A stretch of 64,000 nt of DNA from Lagopus muta (taxonomy: Eukaryota; Chordata; Aves; Galliformes; Phasianidae): the NCBI RefSeq assembly GCF_023343835.1, contig NC_064440.1, positions 26,419,537 through 26,483,536 of the forward strand, in the 5' to 3' direction. Made by a program: the position numbers and the translations under genes. Within the stretch, counting starts at the first letter, position 1, and each line of letters opens with the position of its first letter. Below, piece by piece: positions 14,501-26,450 of the stretch. The notes below the pieces were generated by a model. The model searched no databases, had not been told where the DNA came from, and saw only the letters and a program-made list of their open reading frames with translations.

Positions 14501-17500
14501 TTTGTTCTTGGAAGCCTTGAAAGTTTTCCCCAGGCGGAGGGGGGAGAGTCTGTTAATTCCACACTTCACAATAATCTTTGCCCTCTATTTCTCATTCTTA
14601 AATACAATTGTGTTATGCAGGGAGGTGTTTTAGGGACTCGGGAACAATGCGGGGCTTCCACGGCTTTCTCCTCCAGTGCTCCTGTGACACTCGTATTTCC
14701 ATTGACTCGAGACACTCCTTGCCGTTCCCAAGAGCCACACACAAAGCCCTGTGGGGCTGCTGGCTCCGTGCTCGGGGGGAGGTGAGTGCGTGCCAAATGC
14801 TGAAATGTTGTCCCTATTAAGGAGAGAGTGCAAAGCACCTTCCCTAGTCCCTAGTGCAGGCAAAAACCAATTTCAGCCAATCGAAGATGTTCATACCCCG
14901 GATCTCTTGCATGAAGACTGGAAAAAAATTCTAGCATGTGTCCACTTGTGCACATGGGATTTCCAGGAGTGAGACTTGAGCTATTTTAAACACTGACTTA
15001 TCCTACCAAAAGGGTGCCATGGTTGGGTACTCAAATCCAAAAGAGAGATAAGGACAAAGCCATGTGCTGAGCTGTGTCCAGCGCAAAGGGTACAGCAGGC
15101 TATGTTGGGGATGGGGCTTGCAGCAGGCTCAGGAAACAACAGGATGTTTTAATCTTTCCTTGCAAAATTTCGCACAAGAAATAGTGTTATGGTTGGCTGT
15201 ATAGAGGGGTCCTATCTTGAAGTGCTGTTTTTCTTCTTGCCTGAGGGGGAAGGCATGATATTAACCAGATTTGTTGAACGCTAGTGGTTTTGTGTTGTTA
15301 TTTGGATTGTAAACACTATGGGTCATCAGCCCCCTGCTCTTGCTATTCCTTCACCCTGGTCCTGCACGAGCAGCCCCTTTTCCTGTCTGGGTTGTGGATG
15401 CTGCCAGGACGCAGCTAATAAAGGATTTCTCATCTGACCTGAAACTGCAATGACGTCTCTGACCCCAGAGCTGCCACTGCACTCCCCAAGAATGCTGAAG
15501 CAGCCCCTGCTGCCACCATCAGCTTTCTGGGCTGTTCCATCCCAGTTCCTACCCTCCCTGCTTGTGACAAGGCATGTCCCCAGTGCATCTCACCAGTGCC
15601 AGTCCTCGTTCCTATGGAAGCACTACATGGACACCCGCTCACAATGACATAAACTTCTTCACAAGCACTGGGGCAGATAAAAACCATGTGTGTTTTTTGA
15701 CTGATTATCCTCAGCTGTTTTCACCTCTCGCCTTTTCCCTCCAACTGAATGGGTTTTTGTTTATATGCTGCCCAGGTTTCCCATTTCCATCAGCTCTGGC
15801 ATTGTCCCCTGCCAGTGTCTCCAGTGTCACTACAGCTGGTCCCTGAGTGGCTGTGTCACATCCCCTTACCTTGGCCTCGTGCCCACAGTGCTTGTCAGAA
15901 GTTAGGTGCAATCCAGCAGAATGAGAGCCTCTTGGGAAGTGGTAGGGAGCAGGACAAAATTCCAAAGGGAAGCGGTCAGCCCCTCTGCCACCAGCACACA
16001 AGGGGGAGCCTGGCCTCTCTTGTTCATCTTTGTGCTTCTGCCCTGCACAGCATCACACTGTCTGGGACTGATCACTTAGCCCAGCTTATTAATGGGAAAT
16101 AATGTTTAGTTTTCTCTCCCCTAGGGTTTCAAAAAACGTTTTCTAAATATTGTTGTGTACCATAAGGTCTTTCCTCACTGCCAGTCACTCCTCCAGGGCT
16201 TGGATGGGAGTCGAGAATTCACTGGCAGGCAGCACGGCAGGCAGCCACTTCTCTCCCTGCCTCTCATCCACCGGCCCCTATTAGGAAGGAGGTGGCATGT
16301 ATTTCCTCGTGCCCATATGGCAGCCCTCATGGGGCTGCTCATGGAGCAGGGCAGGGAATGCATCCATATACATGCTGTGTACCATGGGGGTGCACCCCTG
16401 CACAAGGTGTGTAGTCTTCATGGCTGGGGCACTCCTTCCCCAATGTGTCCTTTCTTTTGCATAGAACCTTGCTGAAACCATGACATGCCCAGATTCTGCT
16501 CCCCGCCGGTTTGCCTGTCTGCAGAGTGTCCTTATTAACCTGTGCCAAAGAAGGTACTGCTGCAACCCACTTCTCCCCACTATTTTCTTTGGAGAGGCCA
16601 CCATTCCTATGGCTGCTGGCTGAGTTTCTTTGTAAGGATCCCACAGGCTGTCGATTCCTCCATATCCAGCCAGCATGGAGGGCTATCACTAATGTGTGTC
16701 ATTCATCAAAGCAAAATTACATGTGTCCCAAAAAAGGACAGCATGCAGACAAATTACAGCATCCGACAAATTGCTTGCTTGCTGAGGGGAAAAAATGAAG
16801 CGTGCCGTTTCTCTTTCCTCTCAGAGGTAGGTGTTTGATTCAGCATATTAACACAGATAAAAGTATTTATAGCTGCGGGATGGAGGGCAGCCCGATGGCA
16901 AAGGGCACAGCTCTGTGCCACCTCCCAGCAGGATCGTACCACACCAGGGGGTCCCAGCAGCATTCCCCACCCTGGGGCCCCTTTTGGTCTTTGGGACCAC
17001 CAGAACCCCTCCCATGCAGCTAATTGACTTTCATTAATCACAGTCTTCTCATCTACTTGTTTATGTTCTTCACTACTTCACAAAAGTAATCTGACATCTG
17101 ATTTACAGATTTCAGAAATTAACCTTCCTTTGGCATTTCTGTTTTAGTGTATCTTTATTTATTTACATTCCTGTCAAGTGCAGTTCGATAGAAATGATTT
17201 CTGTTTTTGGCAAGTAAGCAAGCCTATTGTTTTACATGTAAACATGCATTTTTGTCAGAGGGGTAGAACACAAGTGGCTAATTGTGGGTCGAGCCACTTG
17301 GTCCTCGCTTCAGTCCAGCAGTGCTTGGATTCAGGGACCCCCAGCCATGTGCTCCTTGCACTGTGTTGGGCCAGCCATGTGCCAGCACTGAAATGTCCCA
17401 AGCATCGGTCCTCTGCCTGGGGACAGCTGAGATGGGTGGGATGGAGATTCTGCCGGTGTCCCCAGCCGTGCAGCCCCTCTGCAGCCCCAGTCCCTTCCAG

Positions 17501-20500
17501 GAGAAGGGAGCTAATGGCAGACGTTTCCATCTGTGCGCTGTCCCACCTGGGCCACAGGAAAAGGGCTGGCCTGTGCTTCTGTCATTTGGTTTGCCACAAA
17601 GACCCATGCTCCTTGATCAAGCAGACAACAGCTGCCTCCAGAAAAAGGGATTTTGTGTTTCTAAAGTAACAGTTAACCTGGCAATGACATTATTTTCTTA
17701 TTTGTGGAGGAAGGTGTGTGCATTATTACCGCAATGAAGCTCCTTGGCTCACTCCACATTCAAGGGCTATTGTCTCTGACAAAGCATCATGCAAAGAGCA
17801 AGAGCAGCTCCTCCTGCAGCGGCTGTGGCAGACTTTGCAAAGGAAATGAAAACAAGCCATGAACAACTCTGTATCAGAATGAAGAAAAAGAAAACAAAGG
17901 GGGAAAGAAGTGAGGACACACTGTGCCGAGGATTAAAGGTAATTTTGGAGTGGCCCCATCTGATTGCCTCTGCCTCCCCTGGGGATGGTGAGGCTGATGT
18001 GCGGCACAGTGATGTGGAGCCTGCATCAATGCCATGGTGGCAAGGGCTGCGGGCAGTCGCCAACCTGCCAGTAGGGCCTGCTGGTACCCAGAATAGATAA
18101 TAGGGAACACATTTTTCCAGAAATAATATTGAAGAGTAAATGCAATAAAGTGTAGCGTAGGTTTACCAAAGGCAGTGGTGTCAGGCTAATCTAATTTCCT
18201 TATTTAGCAAATGGTTTCTCTAAAGAACTGGAATTCATTCCATTCTGTACAACGCCCTGTGGGAAATTATTAGTGAAATGGGAGACGATGGAAGTCGGCA
18301 CGGGAGCAGCAGGGTGGCAAGGACAGGGAGCAGAGACCACAGTGTTACGTGTGCCACACATGCACTGCTGCAGGGGCAGCTACTGGCCAAGTTTCTGAGG
18401 AGCTGCTCATGAGACCAGACCACTTCGCCATTTAACTATGTTTACCTTGGCGTAAGGGGCCCTGAGGTTAATGCTGGGCAGGACAGAGTAGGATGGGGTA
18501 GCTGGTGATAACCTCGCGTGACTGAGCGTCTGCCCTGGCTGGCACTGAAGGGACAGCAAAGCAAATGCACTGGCCCTGAGCAGCACCACTCACATTGATG
18601 TCGAGGTGATGAAGCCTTGTGTGACTTCCTGAGGAAATTGCAGAGGGCTCTGCACCACGAAGCAGCCCAGCTCAGGGCAACCTTGCTGCCTTCTCTCACC
18701 CTTGGCTGCTCTCACCACTGGACCACATTACAGCCTCAAATAAGGCACAACCTGCAATAATCAACCCAAAATAACCTGGATACCAGCTTCCTGACCTCAC
18801 ACCCTTCCCAAAAGGACCTCTTGCCTTGTCCTGCACATGTGGGCAGCTGGAGCCCAGCGGCCCTGTCTGCAACCTGCACACACGCTTCATCCCTGCATGC
18901 CAGCAGGGCAGTGGCATCTGAAGGTGCTGCCGGCTGAGCCCATGTGTCCTCCAAAGCTGGGATGCCATCTTGCTGTCCCATGGGCACAGACCCAGCCTGT
19001 GACCTTCCCTGTCATCAGCTGCATGGCCACGCCATGCAGAAACAGAGGGGTTTCTATTCTTGTTTGGCAGAGACTATGGCACTTGCCCATCCTGTAAACA
19101 AAGCAAGCACTCTGGAAGCCACCGGATGTGAAGGCTGTAATTTTGTTTCTTAATAGCCTCACTGAGGCTATTTTGGCACACACAGTGGGATGGCAGGGTG
19201 GCCATATTCACTGCCTTGGCCAGTGGGCACCTTGTTCCCAGGGCACTGATGTTCAGAGCTGTTCAGCCTGGGGGGGCTGCTGCTTGCTCAGTTACGGTTA
19301 TCTCACCTGGAGGATCTCCAGCTGCATGCTGTGGCCCTCAGATAGCCTCACAAAGGGCAATCAGAGAGACTGCAAAGCACTGGAAAATATTTTGCCCTCT
19401 ATTAAAAGAGATGCTGTGGTCCTTGGATGTGCTTGCAAGGTCCTGGGTGCACACAGCATTCCAAGTTAAGGGTCTGGTGATGCTTTGAGGAGGCAAGCAT
19501 GGTAAGTTCAGAGGGCTTGGTCTTCACATGGGCCACCATTTTCTTCTTGTGCCTCCAGAGCACTCATTCAGTCAGCTCAGAGCCATCTTCCTGGCACGTA
19601 CATCTGCCCATGTGCACACAGGCTCGTTCGAAACCCAAAGCCCTTCTCTGAATCAAATTGCCATCCTCCCACTCGCACAGATACGTTAGCACCAACTGTG
19701 TAACATCAGTTCGCATCCCTGTATAGCATATGAATAAGCCTTTCAAATTGTATATTCTGCCCTGCAGCATTTATCTCATATTTTGATCGTGATTTTTTCA
19801 GCTAAGATGCTCACTCCTCTCTATTCAGCCAGCTCAGTGCTTTGTGCACTTCTAATTTAGGGTTCATTTGTGACTTTCCAGTTCTGTGTTCATTTGGTAA
19901 CAGTTTGTTCACTTGCTAATATGTTCTCAAACCATACGTTATAATGGATTTTTGCAATGGTTAAAGATAGCGACAAAAGGTTTTTTTCCCATTCCATAGC
20001 GTGTAGATTTAACAGTTTGTATTTCTGAAGGAGATCTTAATCACTGTTTTAATTCTCTTTTTAAGAAAAAAACCCTGCTGTTTATCTTTAGAAGTGAAGA
20101 CAAGGTTTGGGGGTAATTGTGAGCGTTGGGTATAATAAGGCACTTTGATTAATTAAAACAAAATGTCACAATGGCCGGAAAAACTTGCCATGATGGTGTA
20201 CTTCAAAATTAGCAGAGAATTGATGCCTGCCACAGAGCAGTAGGTTGAAGCACACTGGTTAAAAATACTGCCTTAATTTCTGTAAGTCACCTACCACTGC
20301 CTTCAGGAAGTTTCTCATGGGCCAAATTCACAGCATACCTTTAAGACGAAGAAATCACATCCCTGAGGCTGGGAAGGGAAAGGGGTGAGGAGGAGAGCTC
20401 TGCTGGTCACAGGGACATCGCAGAACTCCAGCAAGCACTCAGCCCCTTCTGGCAGCGGGCAGATCCTCCCGGATTGCAACAAATGGCAAACCTCTCATCG

Positions 20501-20810
20501 GCTCCGAGTGAGAAAAATACCACATCCTTTCATGTTGCAGTAGGAGTAGTCATTAAAAGAAGCATATGGTTTTGAGCTGGTGTACAGCCTCATAGAGCTA
20601 CCAATGGTATCTTTCTCCTTGGCCAGAGCATGCCCCACAGGTTGAGCTGCTGATCAAAGTGCATCAAAACTCAGCAAAAAAATTTCTTTTTAAAAAGCTC
20701 TACTTCCATTGTGCACTCACAATAGCAGCGCTACCTTTTTATTTTCTCATAAGGAAAACTCAGACCGCCCTGCAATTAGCAGCGAAACCATGAATACTTT
20801 CTTCGTTAAC
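11591..20810. other. Non-coding unique sequence, no gene recognised
   Basis: GC-moderate sequence, highest around 14.1-14.8 and 17.3-17.6 kb, where stop codons are rarer and open frames are correspondingly longer (up to 208 codons at 14,159-14,785, plus strand). None of these frames shows a domain, a signal peptide followed by a plausible mature protein, or agreement between start context and length. AT-rich sequence returns at 19.8-20.3 kb. No CR1 or other mobile element was recognised. Confidence 0.55.
13757..13764 (-). promoter_or_regulatory. Octamer (POU) motif
   Basis: Plus-strand ATTTGCAT is the reverse complement of the POU-factor octamer ATGCAAAT. A few such 8-mers are expected by chance in a window of this size, so only the motif is certain, not its use. 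Confidence 0.2.
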
Positions 20811-20819
20811 CACAAATGG

Positions 20820-21140
20820 TTCTTTTCGCGAGGAGCGGGCTCACATATGTTCTAAATATGTTCAGTTTCATTAGGCGGAGACGCGCTGCAGATCTGCTGT
20901 TTTATTCAGGAAGGAAAACAAGCGCTGCATATGTGCAGCAGAAGTTTGCGGGAACGGCAAGGACTCGAGGCGCTCGCAGAGCGCTGGCGACGCTGGGACT
21001 TGCCGGGGCTGCATGACGGCCCAGATCCCATTTCCTCGCCTGTGAGGACGGCCGCATGGGGTGCGGTGTCCCCAGAAGGCGCTGGGGCTGGAGGCAGGGC
21101 GTTGGGCTCAGCAGCATGGGCAGCAAGGTGCCAACGCACA
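20820..21140. promoter_or_regulatory. Small CpG-rich patch
   Basis: CpG dinucleotides become frequent here (for example GGCGGAGACGCGCTGC at about 20,873, and a dense run at 20,948-21,060) inside a background that is strongly CpG-depleted. Retained CpG in a vertebrate genome usually means an unmethylated promoter or enhancer. The patch is short and lies next to AT-rich DNA on both sides. No coding exon is recognisable in it. It could be an orphan CpG island, the first exon of a non-coding RNA, or a regulatory element. Confidence 0.4.
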
Positions 21141-21550
21141 GCGCTGTGACACGTGAGGCCCACAAAGGGGCCGCAGAAATCTCTCTGTTATCCCTCCCTG
21201 ATGGGTGCAGAGGGGTTTGGTTTCCATGCCCAATTTGCAGCGGAACAATTGCAAAGCAACAACTAAATAAACCGGCAGCTGTCGATACGTACTGCAGTGT
21301 ACGCAGTGACACCATTCATTTTTCTCCCCTAACACAGGACCTGATATCAGCTGTGCCTTTAGCCGTGCCTGGCTCGCTCCATGATCCCTGCACTGCTCAG
21401 CAGTGCGATCTCCACCTCGCCCCTGGAGCCCAGCGCCCACAGCGCGGCTCAGGAAGCATGGAGTTAAATAAGTTTGTGTCTCTCTCCATCCGAACAATTG
21501 GAATCAGCAGTTTGCATTATTTTAAAAATGAATGCCTGGAATCAGCAATT

Positions 21551-21599
21551 TTCTGTTTCTTTTTTTTTTTTTTTCTTTTTCTTTCTTTTTTTTTTTTTT
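21551..21599 (+). repeat. Polypyrimidine (T-rich) tract
   Basis: A 49-base run made almost entirely of T with a few C, including T15 at 21,560-21,574 and a final T run ending at 21,599. It resembles a mononucleotide repeat with interruptions. It is not preceded by a recognisable retrotransposon, so it is not obviously a poly-A tail read backwards. Confidence 0.85.
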
Positions 21600-22340
21600 A
21601 AGATCTTGAGGGTTTTTTTTTATTATTTAAAGTGGAAAACTACATTAAGTGCAAGGCACTCAACAAAGAAGCAGTCATAAAGCCTAAGTATTCTTAGAGT
21701 TATAAAATATGTCCGTTGTGGCAATTCTACTGCCAACAATGAAGTTTTAAGCATTAATATGCCTTCATTGCAGTTTTAATGCCTTAATATTGACTCTATA
21801 GCTCTTTTGGGTAATTTTGCTTTCTCTGGTACTTGAAAGGTGATGATGTCAGCGTTCTTCGCACTGATTCATATGCAGGTTGATGAAGCTGAGTTATTTA
21901 TTGAGTTCCATTATATTTTCTATAAACATTAGTTCTCAATAAACAGAGACATTTAGCCGAGGGTTTATTTATTAAATAGGTACTGTACAGATGGTTTTGC
22001 CACACATGATGTGCTGCAGAGGATATTACTCAGGAATAATCAGCTGTGTTATAGCTTGGCTAAATTAATAAGATGATAATGATGAAATTGATGCTTTTGA
22101 GCTAGGCTTGGTAAATGGTTTTTGCATAAACAAACTGATAAATTTGAGAAGCAATTACTTGCTTGTCAAAGATAAAAACACAACAGGGCCCATTTATAGT
22201 TAGGTCCTATTTATTTTTAAAGATTGTACCAGATTTTATGTTTAATACGCTGCAATTAAAAAATAATACTTAAATGAAGAATAATAAAAAACTAACTTTC
22301 TGAGCTCTCCTTCAAATTTGAAGATGCAGCATTGCTTGGT
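21600..22340. other. AT-rich non-coding block
   Basis: About 740 bases with high A+T and many TTTATT and TAAT words. There are no long open frames and no recognised mobile element. It resembles the AT-rich conserved blocks often found around vertebrate developmental genes, but conservation cannot be judged from one sequence. Confidence 0.35.
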
Positions 22341-24049
22341 TAGACATCAAGTAAACTTTTTTCAAGGCTTTCACTACATCCAGAAAAAATATAATTGTTT
22401 TATGAGAGATTCTGCCCGGAGTTGTGCGAGGCAGCTCTGGCAGTGCTTCCTGTGACAGTACTTGCTCTAAAATTAAGCTGACTTTGATGGGAAGAAGCGC
22501 AGTCTCCAGTTCCCTGTTTGATGTGGGTTTCACTGCAGTGATGGCACAGGGGAACAGAGGTGGATGGTCCCCACGCGAGCCAACTTTGTGCAGCTCTGCA
22601 GTATGGTCACATACACACCTATACATGTGTGGATATAAGTATATTGGCACACAAGGAAGGCCATCTTTTGATGTGTCTCCACCCAAGCCTAAGTGTGTTG
22701 TGTAGTTTTATATGCCAGCCGGAGTAATTTGTTGATGTTTACTTAGAATAGGTTTAATCAGAAAGGCCATGGCTGCACTGGAGAAACCCCCAGGAGCAGC
22801 TGACATCAGTTGTATCCTCAGGAAGTGTGGCACCCCACGGGGCATGGCCAGGGCTTTCCACTCTGGGGTTTGGGGACATGGGTCATGGAGCACAGGAGCA
22901 TGCATTTGGCTTCGTAATGTGCTTGCGAGGTGAGTGCTGTCACTCTTGGTTGACAGAGGACAGGAGAACGTCAGCCAAAGAAGGATGCCAGCTAACCCAA
23001 GGCTCTGCAGCAGGGCTCAAACCCAAGTGTCACCGCCAATGATTTATTTCATGTTGCTCTGTAATAATGCCCTGTAGGCATCAGCTCTGGTGGCTTTAAT
23101 TCCTTCTGGCTCTGGAAATCAGGGTGATGGGCTCCAGGACCCATCCTTTTCACCACCACTGTCTTCTGCATCCTTGCAGGGATGTCTGAAGTGGACTTGA
23201 GCTGCAAAGAGTCATTGTGTGGCCAAAAGTCAGCAGCCACTTCCTGACTTACTCGCTTGTGCTCTCCAGCCCGTGCAAAGGCTTTTGTAGCCTTACAGCT
23301 TCAGCCTCTGCTGAAGAGCCATTCTCCATGAAGGGCTGATGCCAGAAGCCAGGCCTGGGAGCAGTGCAGCCATGACAGGAGGCCCTGCCCTTAGGAGCAC
23401 CTCCTTCATGGGCCCCATCAGGGGCTGCTGTGATTCAACACACCTACTGCTTAACTGCAATTTTTGCAGCAAAGAATTTGCTGAATACAGAGAGGGGAAG
23501 CTGCTGCCACATTGCAGGGCTGCACCTGCTGACCTCTGGTGTGGGCAGTGTGATGTTCAGAGCTGATGTCACTGTATTCCTCCGGGTATTGTCACATTTC
23601 TTGTACTGGGAAGGAAAGAAAGAGAGAGAAGGGAAACAAATCAGTGCTTTCAAAATGTAATTACTTTTTAACTGTTCCTGAGAACTCCAAGTAAAAAAAT
23701 GTGATTCTGAAGAAGTATGATGTTCAAACAAAATAGTTAATTTTAAATAGAATAAGGTTTCTGCCAGTCAGGATTTTCTTCTCATGAACAATTTTACAGT
23801 ACCCAATGATAATATTAATTAGCAAAACCTGGGGATTCTCCAAAAATATTGTTGGAGGATTTTCTTGTTATAGGCAGAGGTAGAGCCGAACTTTGCTTTT
23901 GGTAGAGGAGTCGTCTCAGAGCTGCTGTCGTGAAAGAAAAGTAGTCAGAATGAACCCCAGTGTGGAGCGGTCACTGTGCAAACCGCCTCCTCTTGGAGTG
24001 CTTTGCTGCAGCCCAGCCAGCCCTAAAGCTGCCTTAAAATCCAGGGCAC
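22341..24049. other. Non-coding unique sequence
   Basis: Mixed composition, with open frames of up to about 124 codons that show no recognisable domain. No RNA gene, transposon or tandem repeat was identified. Confidence 0.5.
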
Positions 24050-24210
24050 TGCAGTGCTTTGAGGCAGAATTGTTCATTATTAATGAGGCTGTGCAAAAAA
24101 TCCTACGGACGCACCGATGACGCTCAATGAGCCAATCCCAAATAATGCCACCATAATGAATTCCAGAGGAATAAATAATGATTGAGCCATTAACATAATG
24201 GGCAGCCACA
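24050..24210. promoter_or_regulatory. Candidate enhancer: CpG and TAAT words with internal repeats
   Basis: Inside AT-rich sequence, the stretch around 24,105-24,125 keeps several CpG sites, unusual for background DNA here. It is followed by a CCAAT-type word (GAGCCAATCC, from about 24,129), by CCATAATG, and by the near-palindrome CCATTAACATAATGG at about 24,187-24,201. The word TTGAGCC or ATGAGCC recurs. This density of short repeated words is typical of conserved non-coding elements, which is the inferred identity. Confidence 0.3.
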
Positions 24211-24693
24211 GCCCGGCACGGCCACTGCCACCTCTGCAGCCCCAGCAGTGCCCATCGTGCCGCTCTCCGTGTGAGCACAGTGCTGGGGTGGGTGTCTGTG
24301 CCCCTCTTGCTCTGCTATGCAATCAGAGTTCTTCTTCCATGGCTTGCACAGGCAAATTAATTAGAAATTTATATGGCCAGAAGTTCAGTTTAGTACGCGT
24401 TTGAGACAGAGGCCATTGCTGCAAACGTATTTGCGCTCTTCGTCATGGAACAATTATCTGCCCATTTAGAAAATGTGAAATTTGCTTCTGTTTTAATAGA
24501 TGCTCCTGAGTGTAAAAACATCAGAGTGCTGTGGATTGTAGCACACTGAAAAACCTCCTAGGGGAGCACCTGGCTTGTGCCCCCACACACTGGCACGAAT
24601 CAGTTGGGGGGTGGGGAATAATGTAGAATAATGCTATCCGTGTAATTTCTGTAATGCTGAAGATATAAATGAATATATACATGATGCTATCAG

Positions 24694-24879
24694 GTGGTAA
24701 GGCATTGTAACAGGTTACCCAGGGAGGTGATGGATGACCCATTCTTGGAGACATTCAAGGTCAGGATGGACAGGGCTCTGAGCACCCTGATCTAGCATAG
24801 CTGTCCCTGTTCATTGCAGGGGAACTAATGACATTTCGGGGTCCCTTCCAACTTGAACAGCCCTGTGATGCTATGATTC
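24694..24879 (+). mobile_element. CR1 LINE 3' fragment
   Basis: The sequence follows the 3' end of chicken-repeat-1 (CR1) retrotransposons in sense orientation: CCCAGGGAGGTGATGGA, then GGAGACATTCAAGGTCAGG, then GGGTCCCTTCCAACTTG, then a degenerate tail ending GATGCTATGATTC. It is truncated at its 5' end, as most CR1 copies are, and holds no open reverse transcriptase. It diverges visibly from consensus, so it is old. It is the only recognisable transposon in the first 51 kb. Confidence 0.9.
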
Positions 24880-25404
24880 CTGCACAGGAAATCAAACAGT
24901 CAGGTGGAAGGGCCAAGGGCCGGCAGCGGGCGGCTCTGCCAGCATCCCCATCCCTGTGGCAGCCCAGCAGACCGGCGTCAGGTGCTCCTGCCCTTCTCCT
25001 GTCTGCCGCTCGCAAACCCAGCCAGGGAATGTCATTAGAAGCAGCCATGCCATCTGCCTCCTCCTCCCCTCCCCTTTAAATAAGGAAACACCTTGTCAAA
25101 CACATCCCTCTGAATATCCCTCCTGCGCACTCTGTGGGATCATGCACCATCTGGGCCCTGCTCAGCACGACATGGTCCACCGCGGTGCCCCGATGCCCCT
25201 GTGGGACAGGCAGGAACGGGGCCTCGTGTCCCAGAGAGTAACTGCAACGTGTGGCAGGGCCTCAGAGAAGGGGGGCGAGGTGGCCAACGTCGTGGCATTG
25301 GGAATGGCAGAGCTAAGCAAAGGCAGTGAGTTAACAAGAGGAACAAGCGTGGCAGCTCTGTGATGTTGAACCCAGAGAATTATCCGAGCAGGACCTCAAA
25401 CACA
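24880..25404. other. Non-coding sequence, GC-moderate with scattered CpG
   Basis: GC is raised at 24,900-25,330 with a modest number of CpGs, for example around 24,916-24,925 and 25,170-25,190. It is not dense enough to call a CpG island. No recognisable exon or repeat. Confidence 0.4.
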
Positions 25405-25505
25405 GGCATTTGTTAACATGCAAATGGACTGAGTCAGCAATTAGTCAATGCTCAGCATAATTGAATAGAATATAGTAATTAAGTTGCCTTTTAATTATTC
25501 CCATT
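25405..25505. promoter_or_regulatory. Candidate enhancer: octamer, MARE-like and homeodomain sites
   Basis: Within 100 bases lie a GTTAAC palindrome (25,412-25,417), a perfect POU octamer ATGCAAAT (25,418-25,425), a MAF/AP-1 type TGAGTCAGCA (25,430-25,439), and several TAATT homeodomain cores to about 25,499. The octamer sits in a short inverted repeat, CATTTG facing CAAATG. Each word alone is common, but their close packing in AT-rich DNA suggests a regulatory element. Function is inferred. Confidence 0.35.
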
Positions 25506-25795
25506 TTGTCTAAGGTAAATATTTACCACTACCATGTTGTTTTCATTGTCTCCTGCACGGAAAGACAATATCTGCACAGAGGGCCTGCCGCAAAGTTTCC
25601 CAAAACCTTGAACTCTGCAGGTTGCCCCTGTGCAGTGCTGTGACCACTACCAGAACCTCCCCCCGTGCTGGGAACAGGCCCTCCAAAACCATGACCGCCC
25701 CCTCCAGGGCCCAGCCACACAAGGTGGCATCAGGCTGTGGCCTGGGACTCCCCCGACTCCGCAGACCGGTTCACCAGGCGCACGCTCTGCACCAG

Positions 25796-25835
25796 TGTGA
25801 GTGTGCACAAGTGTGCACAAGCACACACACGCATG
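25796..25835 (+). repeat. Short GTGTGCACAA tandem with CA-rich flank
   Basis: Two adjacent copies of a GTGTGCACAA unit are followed by an alternating CACACACAC stretch. The left side is GT-rich and the right side CA-rich, so the block can pair with itself. Alternating purine-pyrimidine sequence of this type can adopt Z-DNA. Confidence 0.6.
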
Positions 25836-25979
25836 CCTGCCTACGGTCCGTGCAGAGAAGTCTTTGTTCTGGGTGATTGCTGTGCAGACAACACACTCAC
25901 CCGGCTGTGCCGAGACACTGCGCAAAGCGATGTGCTGATAAGTGAGATATCGTTGAGCGGAGCCTTAGGAGACAGGGGA

Positions 25980-26450
25980 ACATTATTTTAAATTATCTCA
26001 AACATAAAAACAAAGAGGAGATTTGGCAACCTTGCAGCAAAAACCTCAAAACCAGTTATTCCTTTTAAATAAAAACAAAAATGAGAAACAGTAACTATTA
26101 GAAATCCCACCTGGTGCTTTCTCTGTGTTAATGATGCTTCTTAAATTGCATGTGGGTAAATGGTAATTTTGTCTCACACCATTAAAAACTAATGGAACCC
26201 TTGATGATAAGAAATGCCATAGCTAGCTTGTTGGAAAACGTTTAATTAATAAAGTAATAAAATTATTGTAAACTAGTGCAGTTTCACAGAGGATTCAATG
26301 GGATATAAAACAGATAAAACATCCTTGAGAGTTGGTACAAGAAATAAACGCTACTCTATAAAAAGCAGCAATATAAAGTTAAGCTGGCCTGTGTTGTACA
26401 GATATTAGATGAGATATTGAAATAATAAGGCTATTTGGATTATTCTTCCA
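25980..26450. other. AT-rich non-coding block
   Basis: High A+T with many TTAATTAA-like and ATAAA words, for example TTTAATTAATAAAG at about 26,240. No open frame of interest and no mobile element. It may be a conserved non-coding element; conservation is untested. Confidence 0.35.

Noticed and set aside
14159..14785. 208-codon open frame, plus strand
   Set aside because: Lies in GC-moderate DNA where several frames on both strands are open together. No domain or plausible exon borders.
19615..19640. GTTCGAAACCC resembling a tRNA T-arm
   Set aside because: The five bases on either side of the loop do not pair, and no D-arm, anticodon arm or acceptor stem is found upstream.
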